Of a stretch of DNA of 15,195 nucleotides, positions 1-7,040 are shown one piece after another. How positions within the stretch are numbered: the first letter of the stretch is position 1; each line of letters opens with the position of its first letter. The notes below the pieces were generated by a model that was not told the DNA's origin, searched no databases, and saw nothing but the letters and a program-made list of their open reading frames with translations. Source of the DNA: Merdivivens faecigallinarum (GTDB taxonomy: Bacteria > Bacteroidota > Bacteroidia > Bacteroidales > UBA932); contig JADILY010000084.1 of the NCBI GenBank assembly GCA_017695055.1, forward strand, positions 1 to 15,195. Direction: 5' to 3'. Both the position numbers and the translations under genes were made by a program.

Positions 1-326
1 ATGTAATCGTCACCGCCTCCTTCGAAACCTGCAACGATATCATCGGGGTCATCCCTCGCCGTAAGGAAAATCACGGGAACGTCCTTGATGCTTTTCAATT
101 GCGGCATAAGAGAAAATCCGTCTCCGTCGGGCAGGTTCACGTCCAGCAAGGCTATGTCCGGAAGATTTTCCCCGTATACCCTAAGGGCCTCGGCCACGCT
201 TCCCGCGACGAACACCGATTTAAAGCCGGAATCCCTGAAAATCCCGGACAAAGTGTCCCGCAGGACCGGTTCATCTTCCACGATGAAGACCTTGCGCATC
301 TTCAGCAAATCCAGATTAGAATCCAT
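1..326 (-). CDS. Response regulator, receiver domain (partial, runs off the left edge)
   Basis: This is the first 108 residues of a two-component response regulator; the output domain lies beyond the window. The receiver fold is clear: an acidic cluster VEDE (about residues 16-19), the phosphoacceptor Asp in ALLDVNLPDGDG, the conserved Thr in IFLTARDD, and a GFEGGGDDYI segment near the end. The last motif resembles the GAxDYI signature of OmpR/PhoB-type regulators, so a winged-helix DNA-binding domain is expected but not seen. I use the ATG at 326-324. A second ATG at residue 10 (299-297) begins right at the receiver fold (MRKVFIVEDE) and is an alternative. A G8 tract sits 10 nt upstream of the first ATG at ribosome-binding distance. 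The gene is divergent from the outer-membrane protein at 498, which it may control. A histidine kinase partner is not visible here. Confidence 0.9.
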   Translation of the reverse strand, partial: MDSNLDLLKMRKVFIVEDEPVLRDTLSGIFRDSGFKSVFVAGSVAEALRVYGENLPDIALLDVNLPDGDGFSLMPQLKSIKDVPVIFLTARDDPDDIVAGFEGGGDDY

Positions 327-336
327 TATCCAACTA

Positions 337-344
337 CCCCCCCC
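337..344 (-). repeat. G8 homopolymer in the leader of the response regulator
   Basis: Eight consecutive C on the plus strand give eight G on the coding strand, with 10 nt between the tract and the ATG at 326. It occupies Shine-Dalgarno distance. It could act as a purine-rich ribosome-binding region or be prone to slippage. Only one sequence is available, so length variation cannot be judged. Confidence 0.5.
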
Positions 345-348
345 GTGG

Positions 349-375
349 CATTTTCCGTTGCATAGTCATTTTCCG
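349..375. repeat. Direct repeat CATTTTCCG x2, possible operator
   Basis: Two identical 9-bp copies of CATTTTCCG lie at 349-357 and 367-375, start to start 18 bp, between the predicted response-regulator promoter and its start codon. Tandem direct repeats are the usual form of OmpR-family binding sites, although their common spacing is nearer 10-11 or 21-22 bp. TTTTCC is frequent in this genome, so chance is a real alternative. Confidence 0.3.
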
Positions 376-384
376 ATTTTCTTG

Positions 385-392
385 CAAATTTA
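385..392 (-). promoter_or_regulatory. Bacteroidota -7 element for the response regulator
   Basis: Read on the minus strand the sequence is TAAATTTG, a full match to TAnnTTTG. It would give a leader of about 50-55 nt that contains the G8 tract and the direct repeat. No convincing -33 TTG is seen upstream. Confidence 0.5.
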
Positions 393-467
393 GAAATTCT
401 TGGAAGCTGTTTGAAATTTTTAAGGTAAAAATAAGGAGAGTTCAAGGAAGAATTAAAGTAGCGCAAA

Positions 468-475
468 TACTTTTG
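468..475 (+). promoter_or_regulatory. Bacteroidota -7 element for the OMP_b-brl_3 gene
   Basis: TACTTTTG is a full match to TAnnTTTG. It ends 2 nt before an in-frame ATG at 477, so transcription should begin at or just after that codon. This is the main reason for choosing the next ATG, at 498, as translation start. No clear -33 TTG is seen. Confidence 0.55.
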
Positions 476-497
476 CATGGTAAAACGTAATTTATAT

Positions 498-2999
498 ATG
501 AAAACGAAAATCAGCATTGCATTATTTTTCTGCATCGTCCTTGCCGCATTTCCGGCATTCGCGGACACACCTTACAAAGTCCTCGGCACAGTAGCTGACC
601 AGGTTACAGGAGCAGGAGAACCGATGGCCACCCTGATAATCAGCGGTCCCATGAGCGATGACATCGTAATGACGACAGACATGGAGGGAAGATTCGAAAT
701 AAGCCTGCCGGCTCCGGGGGAATACACTCTCAGGATAAGCTCGACGGGACGGAAGGAGAAAATCCTGGAATTTTCGGTGGAAGACGGAAAACCTTCGGCC
801 GATTTCGGGAAAATATTCATGGAAAACGACGCCGATTTCCTTAAGGCGGCGACCGTCAGCGCACAGGTCCCATTCGTAAAGACCGAAGTAGACAAACTGA
901 CCTACAAGATTTCAGAAGACCCCGATTCACAGACGAGCAACGCCCTCGACATGCTCCGCAAGGTTCCGAGGGTGACGGTGGATGCCGACGACAACATCAT
1001 GGTAAACGGCCAGGGGAGCTTTAAGATATATGTCAACGGAAAACCATCCAACATGTTTACCTCCGAACCGGGGAAAATCTTGAAAGGCATGCCGGCAGAG
1101 AGCATAAAGAGGGTCGAAGTGATAAGCGACCCCGGTGCGAAATACGATGCCGAGGGAGTTGGAGGAATACTCAACATAGTCATGAACACCAAACGCGCCG
1201 ACGGATATAATGTTAGCCTGAATGCCGGAGGAGGCAACAGGAACGCCAATGCCGGGGCATACGGGGCCGTAAAAATCGGAAAATTCTCCATATCCGCCAA
1301 TTACGGCTTCAATTACATGAACAATCCTCTGATAACCACGCAGAGCGAAAGGGAGTTCCAGTCAGGGGGCAACAGCTTCCACTCATCTTCGGAACAGGCC
1401 ATAACGAACCGTGCGCCCATGCATTTCGGTGCTTTGGAAATGAGCTACGATATAGATTCGCTCAATCTGCTTACCCTGTCCGGCAACCTGTATCTTGCCG
1501 ATGTTTCGGCCGGCTACAATCTTACCAGTTCCATGTCCTCCGCCTCACCCATATACAGCTATACGCAAAACGGGACGGCCAGTACGCTTGCCGGTTCCGG
1601 AAGCATAAGCGCCGACTACCAGCACCTGTTCCGCAAACGTCCGGGAGAAATGCTCACACTTTCCTACATGTACAGCAACAGCCCGAGCGGGCTCAATTCG
1701 GAATACGCACTCGAAGATTTTACCGGAGACCGTGGAATGATAACGGTTTTCGACTATACAAGGATAACTAACAAGGCATCATCGCAGGAGCATACCGGAC
1801 AGATAGACTATGTACTTCCTTTTGCAGGGAAACACAAAATCGAAGCCGGAAGCAAATACATTTTCAGACTGAACGGCAGCGACGGACAGAACCTCATCAA
1901 GTCGGCAGGGGATTCGGAATGGTCGGAAAATCCCGAATATCCATCCCAGCGCTACAGGCACGAACAGCATATAATCGCCCTGTATGCCGATTATTCCCTG
2001 ACTCTCGGAAAATTCGGGATAAAAACAGGGGTAAGGGCCGAACATACCATGCAAACGATAAGTTTTACCGCCCCGCAGGAGCAACGGTTCAACTCCTCAT
2101 TCACCGACATAGTGCCTTCGGCTTCCATATTATGGTCGCCGACACCGATGGAAAGCCTGCAACTGACATACAACATGAGGATAAGCCGCCCGGGCATCAC
2201 ATACCTCAACCCGTTCATACAGAGCATCGGCACGGCCGAGATAACTTATGGAGACCCTGACATCGTTTCCGAGAAGAATCATACCGTCTCATTGAACTAC
2301 AGCCTTTTTTCAACAAAATACGGACTCAACGCCTCACTGCGCTACGGGTTCACCAACAACAGCATAAGCCAGTTCCAGTTCATGGACGACGAGGGAGTGC
2401 TGAACAATACTTACGGCAACATCGGGAAAAACAGGAATGTCGGCCTCATGGCATACGCCTACTGGAACCCGAGCAACAACACGCGCATCTATTTTAACGG
2501 AAATGTAAGCTGGATACGTTTTTCCGGAAGTGCGGCAAGCATATATACTGAGAATCTGAAAAACGAAGGATGGACAGGGAACATCTTCCTCGGTGCACAG
2601 CAAAGTTTCGAATACGGATTCAGGCTGAGCGCCAACGGAGGTTATTTTTTCCCCAACATCAGCTTGCAAGGAAAAGGATACGGGAGCTATTTTTACGGAC
2701 TTACCCTGAACAAGTCCTTCCTCGACGGGAAACTCGACATTTCCCTCAGCGCGGTCAATTTTTTCGAGGCACGCATGAAAATGAGCAATACGACCCACAC
2801 GCCATACCTCAGGAGCACCGACAGCATGGTTTTCGACAACAGGTATTTCATGATAGGCATTTCCTACAATTTCGGAAACATGAAACAGATTGTCAAGAAA
2901 ACACAAAGAAGCATTGTGAACGATGACATCCTCGAATCATCCACAAAAGGGAACAATCCTGCCGGCACGGCCGGAAACACGTCACCGGCAGGACTATAA
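498..2999 (+). CDS. Outer-membrane beta-barrel protein (TonB-receptor-like, OMP_b-brl_3 type)
   Basis: An 833-residue outer-membrane protein. Domains in order: signal peptide 1-22 (hydrophobic core, AFA before the mature Asp); a carboxypeptidase-regulatory-like beta-sandwich at about 25-95; a TonB-type plug at about 125-230, containing LRKVPRVTVD, FKIYVNGKPS, VEVISDPGAKYDAEG and GGILNIVMN; then a long barrel with alternating aromatic strands up to YNFG and a polar tail. This is the layout of the Bacteroidota 'outer membrane beta-barrel family'. Such proteins resemble TonB-dependent transporters; the substrate is unknown and no SusD-like partner is adjacent. The ATG at 477 in the same frame is less likely, since the promoter element ends at 475 and the signal peptide starts naturally at 498. 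The divergent response regulator suggests envelope-signal control (inference). The gene ends 7 bp from the convergent META lipoprotein gene. Confidence 0.88.
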   Translation: MKTKISIALFFCIVLAAFPAFADTPYKVLGTVADQVTGAGEPMATLIISGPMSDDIVMTTDMEGRFEISLPAPGEYTLRISSTGRKEKILEFSVEDGKPSADFGKIFMENDADFLKAATVSAQVPFVKTEVDKLTYKISEDPDSQTSNALDMLRKVPRVTVDADDNIMVNGQGSFKIYVNGKPSNMFTSEPGKILKGMPAESIKRVEVISDPGAKYDAEGVGGILNIVMNTKRADGYNVSLNAGGGNRNANAGAYGAVKIGKFSISANYGFNYMNNPLITTQSEREFQSGGNSFHSSSEQAITNRAPMHFGALEMSYDIDSLNLLTLSGNLYLADVSAGYNLTSSMSSASPIYSYTQNGTASTLAGSGSISADYQHLFRKRPGEMLTLSYMYSNSPSGLNSEYALEDFTGDRGMITVFDYTRITNKASSQEHTGQIDYVLPFAGKHKIEAGSKYIFRLNGSDGQNLIKSAGDSEWSENPEYPSQRYRHEQHIIALYADYSLTLGKFGIKTGVRAEHTMQTISFTAPQEQRFNSSFTDIVPSASILWSPTPMESLQLTYNMRISRPGITYLNPFIQSIGTAEITYGDPDIVSEKNHTVSLNYSLFSTKYGLNASLRYGFTNNSISQFQFMDDEGVLNNTYGNIGKNRNVGLMAYAYWNPSNNTRIYFNGNVSWIRFSGSAASIYTENLKNEGWTGNIFLGAQQSFEYGFRLSANGGYFFPNISLQGKGYGSYFYGLTLNKSFLDGKLDISLSAVNFFEARMKMSNTTHTPYLRSTDSMVFDNRYFMIGISYNFGNMKQIVKKTQRSIVNDDILESSTKGNNPAGTAGNTSPAGL
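2957..2993 (-). terminator. Perfect 9-bp inverted repeat at the convergent gene ends, candidate terminator
   Basis: TCCTGCCGG (2957-2965) and CCGGCAGGA (2985-2993) are perfect reverse complements around a 19-nt loop. The hairpin lies inside the last codons of the 498-2999 gene. For the minus-strand lipoprotein gene it follows the stop (3007) by 13 nt and is followed by the moderately U-rich TTGTTCCCTTTT, so it fits best as that gene's terminator. On the plus strand no U tract follows. The loop is longer than in classic intrinsic terminators. Confidence 0.4.
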
Positions 3000-3006
3000 G
3001 CCTTGG

Positions 3007-3429
3007 CTACAAAGCCTTTTCGAGAACCATACGGACTTTCCCTTCGGAATCGCGGAATTCCATACGGTTTTCACTTACAGCGTAGTAGCTCTTCACTTCA
3101 CGCAATGCAGGGAGGAAGACGTTTTCCACCGACATGTCGGCACACATCATCATCGTCGTGCCTATTGCCGAAAAATCCGCTACCGTGGCATCATCCCCGA
3201 GTCCGATACGCCCTACGAGCCTGTTGCATCCTGCACAGCCGAAGATGGAAGTATCGGCGGGGGAGAAACCGATATACGCCCTGTTTTCCAGAGAATCGGC
3301 GACAACCTGCATACCGTCGATTTCAACTACGTTCCATTCTCCCTGAAGCTCGGTCCACACACCTGCTTTCTCACTGGCGCAACCTGCAAAAAGCGCAGCC
3401 GCCAAAACAGCCAAAACAATCTTATACAT
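3007..3429 (-). CDS. META domain (HslJ-like) lipoprotein
   Basis: A 140-residue predicted lipoprotein. Residues 1-17 form a type II signal peptide with lipobox LFAGC, Cys17 being the lipidated residue. A META domain follows at about 27-138: an LQGEWNVVEIDG opening, GCAGCNR (Cys65, Cys68, Asn69), TTMMMC (91-96) and a terminal strand. META-domain proteins such as E. coli HslJ are small beta proteins linked to heat or antibiotic (novobiocin) tolerance; the biochemical role is not settled. Length is normal for a lipidated single-domain member. It is convergent with the outer-membrane gene on its left and divergent from the TonB receptor at 3574. No exact TAnnTTTG element was found upstream on its strand. 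Confidence 0.85.
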   Translation of the reverse strand: MYKIVLAVLAAALFAGCASEKAGVWTELQGEWNVVEIDGMQVVADSLENRAYIGFSPADTSIFGCAGCNRLVGRIGLGDDATVADFSAIGTTMMMCADMSVENVFLPALREVKSYYAVSENRMEFRDSEGKVRMVLEKAL

Positions 3430-3478
3430 GACTTCTGATATTTAAAATTAAAATTAAAACGTTTCTGAAAATCCCAGA

Positions 3479-3539
3479 CATCCGCTGCGGATGCAGGTGC
3501 TAAAATACGGAATTTTCCAGACCCGGAAAAATTACCGGG
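3479..3539. promoter_or_regulatory. Two dyads in the META lipoprotein / TonB receptor intergenic region
   Basis: In the 144 bp between the divergent genes, CATCCG-CTG-CGGATG (3479-3493) is a perfect 6-bp palindrome with a 3-nt centre. CCCGG (3522-3526) and CCGGG (3535-3539) form a 5-bp dyad with an 8-nt spacer, about 22 bp upstream of the receptor's -7 element. TTTTCC (3513-3518) can alternatively pair with GGAAAA (3525-3530). These could be operator sites for a dimeric regulator of the receptor; no regulator is known from the window. Confidence 0.3.
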
Positions 3540-3561
3540 CATAAAATTCAAAACAACTTCC

Positions 3562-3569
3562 TATCTTTG
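3562..3569 (+). promoter_or_regulatory. Bacteroidota -7 element for the TonB-dependent receptor
   Basis: TATCTTTG matches TAnnTTTG fully and ends 4 nt before the ATG at 3574. If used, the mRNA would be leaderless or nearly so. No clear -33 TTG is present at 19-21 bp upstream. Confidence 0.5.
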
Positions 3570-3573
3570 CCGA

Positions 3574-5967
3574 ATGAAAAACACTCTGTTCAAGACACGG
3601 CCGGCATCGGTACCGACAGCCATAACAGTGGCAGTCAGCATATTGACAATGGCCATCGCCATACCAGCATCCGGCGCGGCCGGACCCCCTGAAGGCCCCG
3701 GCACTCCGGAAGGCAAGGACATGCAGGAATACACCGACAAACAGGAGTCCATCAGCAAAGATACACTCAGACAAAGCACAATAACGGGAACCGCCAGAAT
3801 CAGTTTCCTCAACGAAGGCCGCACAGTTCCGGCCACGAAGGTATACATGAAGAGGATTGAAAGCGAAAGGATAATGAACTACAAGGACTTGTCCGCAACC
3901 GTACCCAATCTGTTCATTCCGGAATACGGTTCGAAGATGACCTCATCAATATACATACGCGGGCTCGGCACGAGGATAGACAACCCCGTGATGGGCCTTT
4001 ACGTGGACGGGATAGGCTACTTCAACAAGAACGACTTCGACATGGAGTTTTTCGACATACGTTCCATTGAAGTATTCAGAGGACCGCAAGGAACGCTTTT
4101 CGGAAGGAACACCACAGGAGGCATCATCGACATAACCACCCTGTCGCCACTTTCCTACCAGGGCACGCGCGCCTCGGCAGGCTACGGGAACGGGAACAGC
4201 CTTGAAGCGAAACTGTCGCATTATGCAAAACTGTCCGACAATTTCGGCATAGGGGCCGGAGGATATTACAGGCACAGCGACGGTTTTTATGAAAACGAAT
4301 ATGTACGTACACACCCGCAATGGCTACAGGAATACGGCAGCGGGGCATGGGCCGACCCCGCACTCTGCGACTGGAGCGATGAGGCCGGAGGAAGGATAAG
4401 GGCGGAATGGAAGGCCGGCGACAGGGCCGAATTTGACAACACCCTCACTGCCGGCTGGCTGCGCCAGGGAGGATTCCCGTACAGGATGCCCGGGCAGGCG
4501 ATAAATTACAACGGTTATTGCGGATACGAACGGCTCAACATAACCGAAGGCCTGAGTTACAGGTTCAGGCTCGGAGGCCTGTCTCTGTCCGGCACGACAT
4601 CCTACAGATACGGGAAAGACAGGATGGACATGGACCAGGACTATCTTCCGCTATCGTACTTCACCCTCGTACAGGCACAGCGGGAACACTCCGCCTCACA
4701 GGAACTGGTACTGAAAAGGAGCGAAAGCCCCGAAACCGGTTGGGACTGGATTTCAGGAATATCGCTTTTCTACAAACACAATGTCATGTCCGCCCCGGTC
4801 ACATTCCTGAAAGACGGTATAGACGACCTGATACTCGGGGCCGCCAACGCCGGAATCGGCTCGGTATTCCCCGGGCACAGTATAAAAATCGAACAGGACA
4901 GTTTTGTAATGGAAAGCGACTTCACCACCCGCTCCGCCGGTGCGGCCCTGTACCACACATCCTATTACAAGACAGGCAAATGGATTTTCGAAGCAGGCCT
5001 GAGAATAGACTATGAACATATCGGTTTCGATTACGCCTCGGGCACCGGGATAGATTACATGTTCACGCTTACCATGGATGACTTCAAGCACCTTGAAAGC
5101 CGGCTCGACGGACGGAATGCTCTCGATTACATTGAAGTCCTGCCGCGCCTGGCAATACAATACGGAACCGAAGCGCGGAACCTTTATTTTGCCGTATCCA
5201 AAGGCTACAAGGCCGGAGGATTCAACACGCAGCTGTTTTCCGACATACTCCGCAACAAACTTTCCTCCGACATGATGGCCGGCCTCGGAATGCCTTCCGG
5301 CGACGGCACGCAGGACATTGCCGGACTGATAACATACAAGCCGGAAAAATGCTGGAACTTCGAACTCGGGGCATCCGGAAGTTTCGAATACGGGAAATCC
5401 GTTTTCCGTGGAGGCATCACGGCCTTCCTTGTCGAAACCATCGACCAGCAACTGACCGTCTTCCCCGAAAAGGGAACGGGAAGGATGATGACAAATGCCG
5501 GAAGAAGCCGCAGCATGGGCATGGAAGCCTCGTTCAACTACCGGTACGGGGAATTGTCCATCGACATCGATTACGGGTTCACCGATGCGAGATTCGTAAG
5601 ATACGATGACGGCCAGAACGATTATTCGGGAAAATATGTCCCGTACATACCGGCAAATACCCTGTCCGCTTCGGCTTTCTACTCGCTGAAAACAGGAAAG
5701 AATTTCCTCAAAAGCATAGATTTCAATGTAAACACGAAGGCTTTCGGGAAAATCCGGTGGAATGAGGAAAACAGCCTCGCACAGCCCTTCTATGCCCTCC
5801 TGAATGCTTCCGTGGAACTCGTTTTCAAGGGATTCTCGGTCGAACTATGGGGCAAGAACCTGACTTCCACCGAATATGCGACATTCTATTTCGAATCCGT
5901 AGGGAACGCCTTCCTTCAGGAAGGACTCCCTGCAAGATACGGCATAAGTGTGAAACTCGAACTGTAA
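3574..5967 (+). CDS. TonB-dependent receptor, substrate unknown
   Basis: A 797-residue TonB-dependent outer-membrane receptor. A signal peptide occupies about 1-36 (hydrophobic 15-30, then ASG-AAG). A low-complexity Gly/Pro/Glu linker and a TonB-box-like stretch (STITGTARIS, about 68-77) follow. The plug is at about 84-190, with SSIYIRGLG, GLYVDGIGYF, FDIRSIEVFRGPQGTLFGRN and TTGGIIDITT; the rest is a barrel ending in RYGISVKLEL, close to the usual C-terminal strand. It lacks the carboxypeptidase-like N-terminal extension common in Bacteroidota receptors and resembles the siderophore/vitamin-type receptors of Pseudomonadota instead. No SusD-like lipoprotein or surface enzyme is adjacent, so glycan uptake is not indicated. 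Iron chelate, cobalamin or another small ligand is possible; the sequence does not decide. The ATG chosen is the only one that gives a full signal peptide. It ends 15 bp from a convergent gene. Confidence 0.88.
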   Translation: MKNTLFKTRPASVPTAITVAVSILTMAIAIPASGAAGPPEGPGTPEGKDMQEYTDKQESISKDTLRQSTITGTARISFLNEGRTVPATKVYMKRIESERIMNYKDLSATVPNLFIPEYGSKMTSSIYIRGLGTRIDNPVMGLYVDGIGYFNKNDFDMEFFDIRSIEVFRGPQGTLFGRNTTGGIIDITTLSPLSYQGTRASAGYGNGNSLEAKLSHYAKLSDNFGIGAGGYYRHSDGFYENEYVRTHPQWLQEYGSGAWADPALCDWSDEAGGRIRAEWKAGDRAEFDNTLTAGWLRQGGFPYRMPGQAINYNGYCGYERLNITEGLSYRFRLGGLSLSGTTSYRYGKDRMDMDQDYLPLSYFTLVQAQREHSASQELVLKRSESPETGWDWISGISLFYKHNVMSAPVTFLKDGIDDLILGAANAGIGSVFPGHSIKIEQDSFVMESDFTTRSAGAALYHTSYYKTGKWIFEAGLRIDYEHIGFDYASGTGIDYMFTLTMDDFKHLESRLDGRNALDYIEVLPRLAIQYGTEARNLYFAVSKGYKAGGFNTQLFSDILRNKLSSDMMAGLGMPSGDGTQDIAGLITYKPEKCWNFELGASGSFEYGKSVFRGGITAFLVETIDQQLTVFPEKGTGRMMTNAGRSRSMGMEASFNYRYGELSIDIDYGFTDARFVRYDDGQNDYSGKYVPYIPANTLSASAFYSLKTGKNFLKSIDFNVNTKAFGKIRWNEENSLAQPFYALLNASVELVFKGFSVELWGKNLTSTEYATFYFESVGNAFLQEGLPARYGISVKLEL

Positions 5968-5982
5968 CGTACTGATGGCCTG

Positions 5983-6696
5983 CTATTTCGCCGTTATAGC
6001 GTTGAAAAATTCGTAGGCGCTTCTGACATCCGAAAAATCGGTTTTCATTTCATCCGCAAGCCTTTTAATCAGATCTTTCTTTTCCGGGAAGACTTTCATG
6101 AAGTTCTTTTTGGAAGAAAGCATTATTTTGTTGCCTTTGACCAATACCGGCCTTACGGTCATGTCATATTCCAGCTCCATGTATTTTCCGACATTGCTCG
6201 TATTCATCGTACCGCCCATGTCAGGCAAGGCATTGACAGTCTTGGCAGTGGAAGTGGCCGGGAGCCTGCCGTAGGAAGTCATGGCCTGCAACTGCTCCAC
6301 GATTACGTCCTTCACGAAACAGAAGGAGCAGTCCCCCTCGAACCTGAGCACCTGGGCATAACCGAACTGTGTCTTGTAAAACGTCTTGTTGGCGGCCACC
6401 ACATACTTTACCTCGTTCTCCTTGACGAGACTGAGGGTATCGCCGGAAGTGTCTATGAATTTCACGCACTGGTCTATATTGGATATGTTCAGCCTGGCCG
6501 ACGAAGAACTGAAATCCTCGAAAAAGATTTTTCCGTCTACGAATTCAGGCAAAGCGAAAGCCACCGTATCCGAAAGGGCGTCTTCCAGCACCTGTCCTTT
6601 TGAATAATCTATCGTCTGGCTCTGCGCAACGAGCATAAGCGGAAAAACGGATGCGGCAAGCGAGATGACGGCCGTCATTGTAAATTTTAGTTTCAT
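5983..6696 (-). CDS. Secreted protein of unknown function, last gene of the amgK-murU operon
   Basis: I do not recognise this family. The product has 237 residues with a signal peptide (about 1-24, LMLVA before QSQ), so it should be exported to the periplasm or beyond. The mature part looks beta-rich in the first half (FALPEFVDGKIFFEDF, LNISNIDQCVKFID, DTLSLVKENEVKYVV) and has a basic helical C-terminus. It contains CSFC (123-126), a CxxC-type pair, plus one further Cys (77). A reading frame extends upstream to 6723, but the ATG at 6696 has an AAGAGG ribosome-binding site 6 nt upstream and begins a proper signal peptide. It follows the DUF4491 gene by 10 bp and is very probably co-transcribed with the amino-sugar kinase and nucleotidyltransferase. 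Function is not assigned. Confidence 0.75.
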   Translation of the reverse strand: MKLKFTMTAVISLAASVFPLMLVAQSQTIDYSKGQVLEDALSDTVAFALPEFVDGKIFFEDFSSSSARLNISNIDQCVKFIDTSGDTLSLVKENEVKYVVAANKTFYKTQFGYAQVLRFEGDCSFCFVKDVIVEQLQAMTSYGRLPATSTAKTVNALPDMGGTMNTSNVGKYMELEYDMTVRPVLVKGNKIMLSSKKNFMKVFPEKKDLIKRLADEMKTDFSDVRSAYEFFNAITAK

Positions 6697-6702
6697 AATC
6701 AA

Positions 6703-6708
6703 CCTCTT
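6703..6708 (-). promoter_or_regulatory. Shine-Dalgarno AAGAGG that sets the start at 6696
   Basis: On the minus strand AAGAGG lies 6 nt before the ATG at 6696-6694 and overlaps the TAA stop of the preceding DUF4491 gene. Clear Shine-Dalgarno sites are uncommon in this window, and this one decides between the two in-frame starts at 6723 and 6696. Confidence 0.5.
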
Positions 6709-7030
6709 ACTTATTATTATCATTCAATTTTCTTCCTCCATTCTTCCTCCGCGGATTTTCCGGAAACCAGCCTTTTTCCACCCGTTTTTCCTGCTCCTTT
6801 ATTTCCTTCACGCTCCAGAACATAGAAAAGGCCACGACTCCCAACAGTATCGAAAACACCAAATCCCTTACCAGCAAGGCGACGGCCGAAAGCACGATTC
6901 CGCCCGCCAGGAACCACCACCGGGACTTCAGTCCGAAATAGTAATGGGCCTTTATGACTATCGGATGGAAAACCCCTATTATGACAAAGGTGGCCGCACC
7001 GACTATCAGTCCCCAATAATTCAGATCCAT
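6707..7030 (-). CDS. DUF4491 family membrane protein
   Basis: A 107-residue inner-membrane protein recognised as DUF4491 by its pattern: a short N-terminus, GLIVGAATFVIIGVFHPIVIKAHYYFG, and a C-terminal EKRVEKGWFPENPRRK. Three hydrophobic segments are visible at about 5-25, 38-55 and 57-74, followed by a charged cytoplasmic-type tail. The family is widespread in Bacteroidota and some Bacillota; no function is established that I know of. The frame is open to 7120, overlapping the nucleotidyltransferase, but the ATG at 7030 matches the family N-terminus and lies 10 bp after the upstream stop. It sits third in the operon, so a role near envelope precursor metabolism is possible but only by context. 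Confidence 0.82.
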   Translation of the reverse strand: MDLNYWGLIVGAATFVIIGVFHPIVIKAHYYFGLKSRWWFLAGGIVLSAVALLVRDLVFSILLGVVAFSMFWSVKEIKEQEKRVEKGWFPENPRRKNGGRKLNDNNK

Positions 7031-7040
7031 CTTCTCAAAA

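Noticed and set aside
326..568. An 80-codon minus-strand frame whose stop overlaps the response regulator's ATG
   Set aside because: It spans the intergenic promoters and the antisense of the outer-membrane signal peptide, is low in complexity, and resembles no family; the TAATG overlap looks accidental.
3430..3573. Possible riboswitch (cobalamin type) before the TonB receptor
   Set aside because: The gap is 144 bp, the -7 element lies 4 nt before the ATG so almost no leader exists, and no B12-box-like sequence was found.
4753..5451. A 232-codon minus-strand frame inside the TonB receptor
   Set aside because: It is antisense to a conserved barrel region and has no family resemblance or start signals.
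5909..5924. CCTTCCT-TC-AGGAAGG inverted repeat near the end of the TonB receptor gene
   Set aside because: The 2-nt loop is too small for a stable hairpin without opening the stem, no U tract follows, and it lies 40 bp inside the coding region; probably chance.
5965..6000. Short inverted repeats (TAACG/CGTTA and GCTAT/ATAGC) at the convergent junction, considered as a bidirectional terminator
   Set aside because: Stems of only 5 bp, mutually overlapping, and no U-rich tail on either strand.
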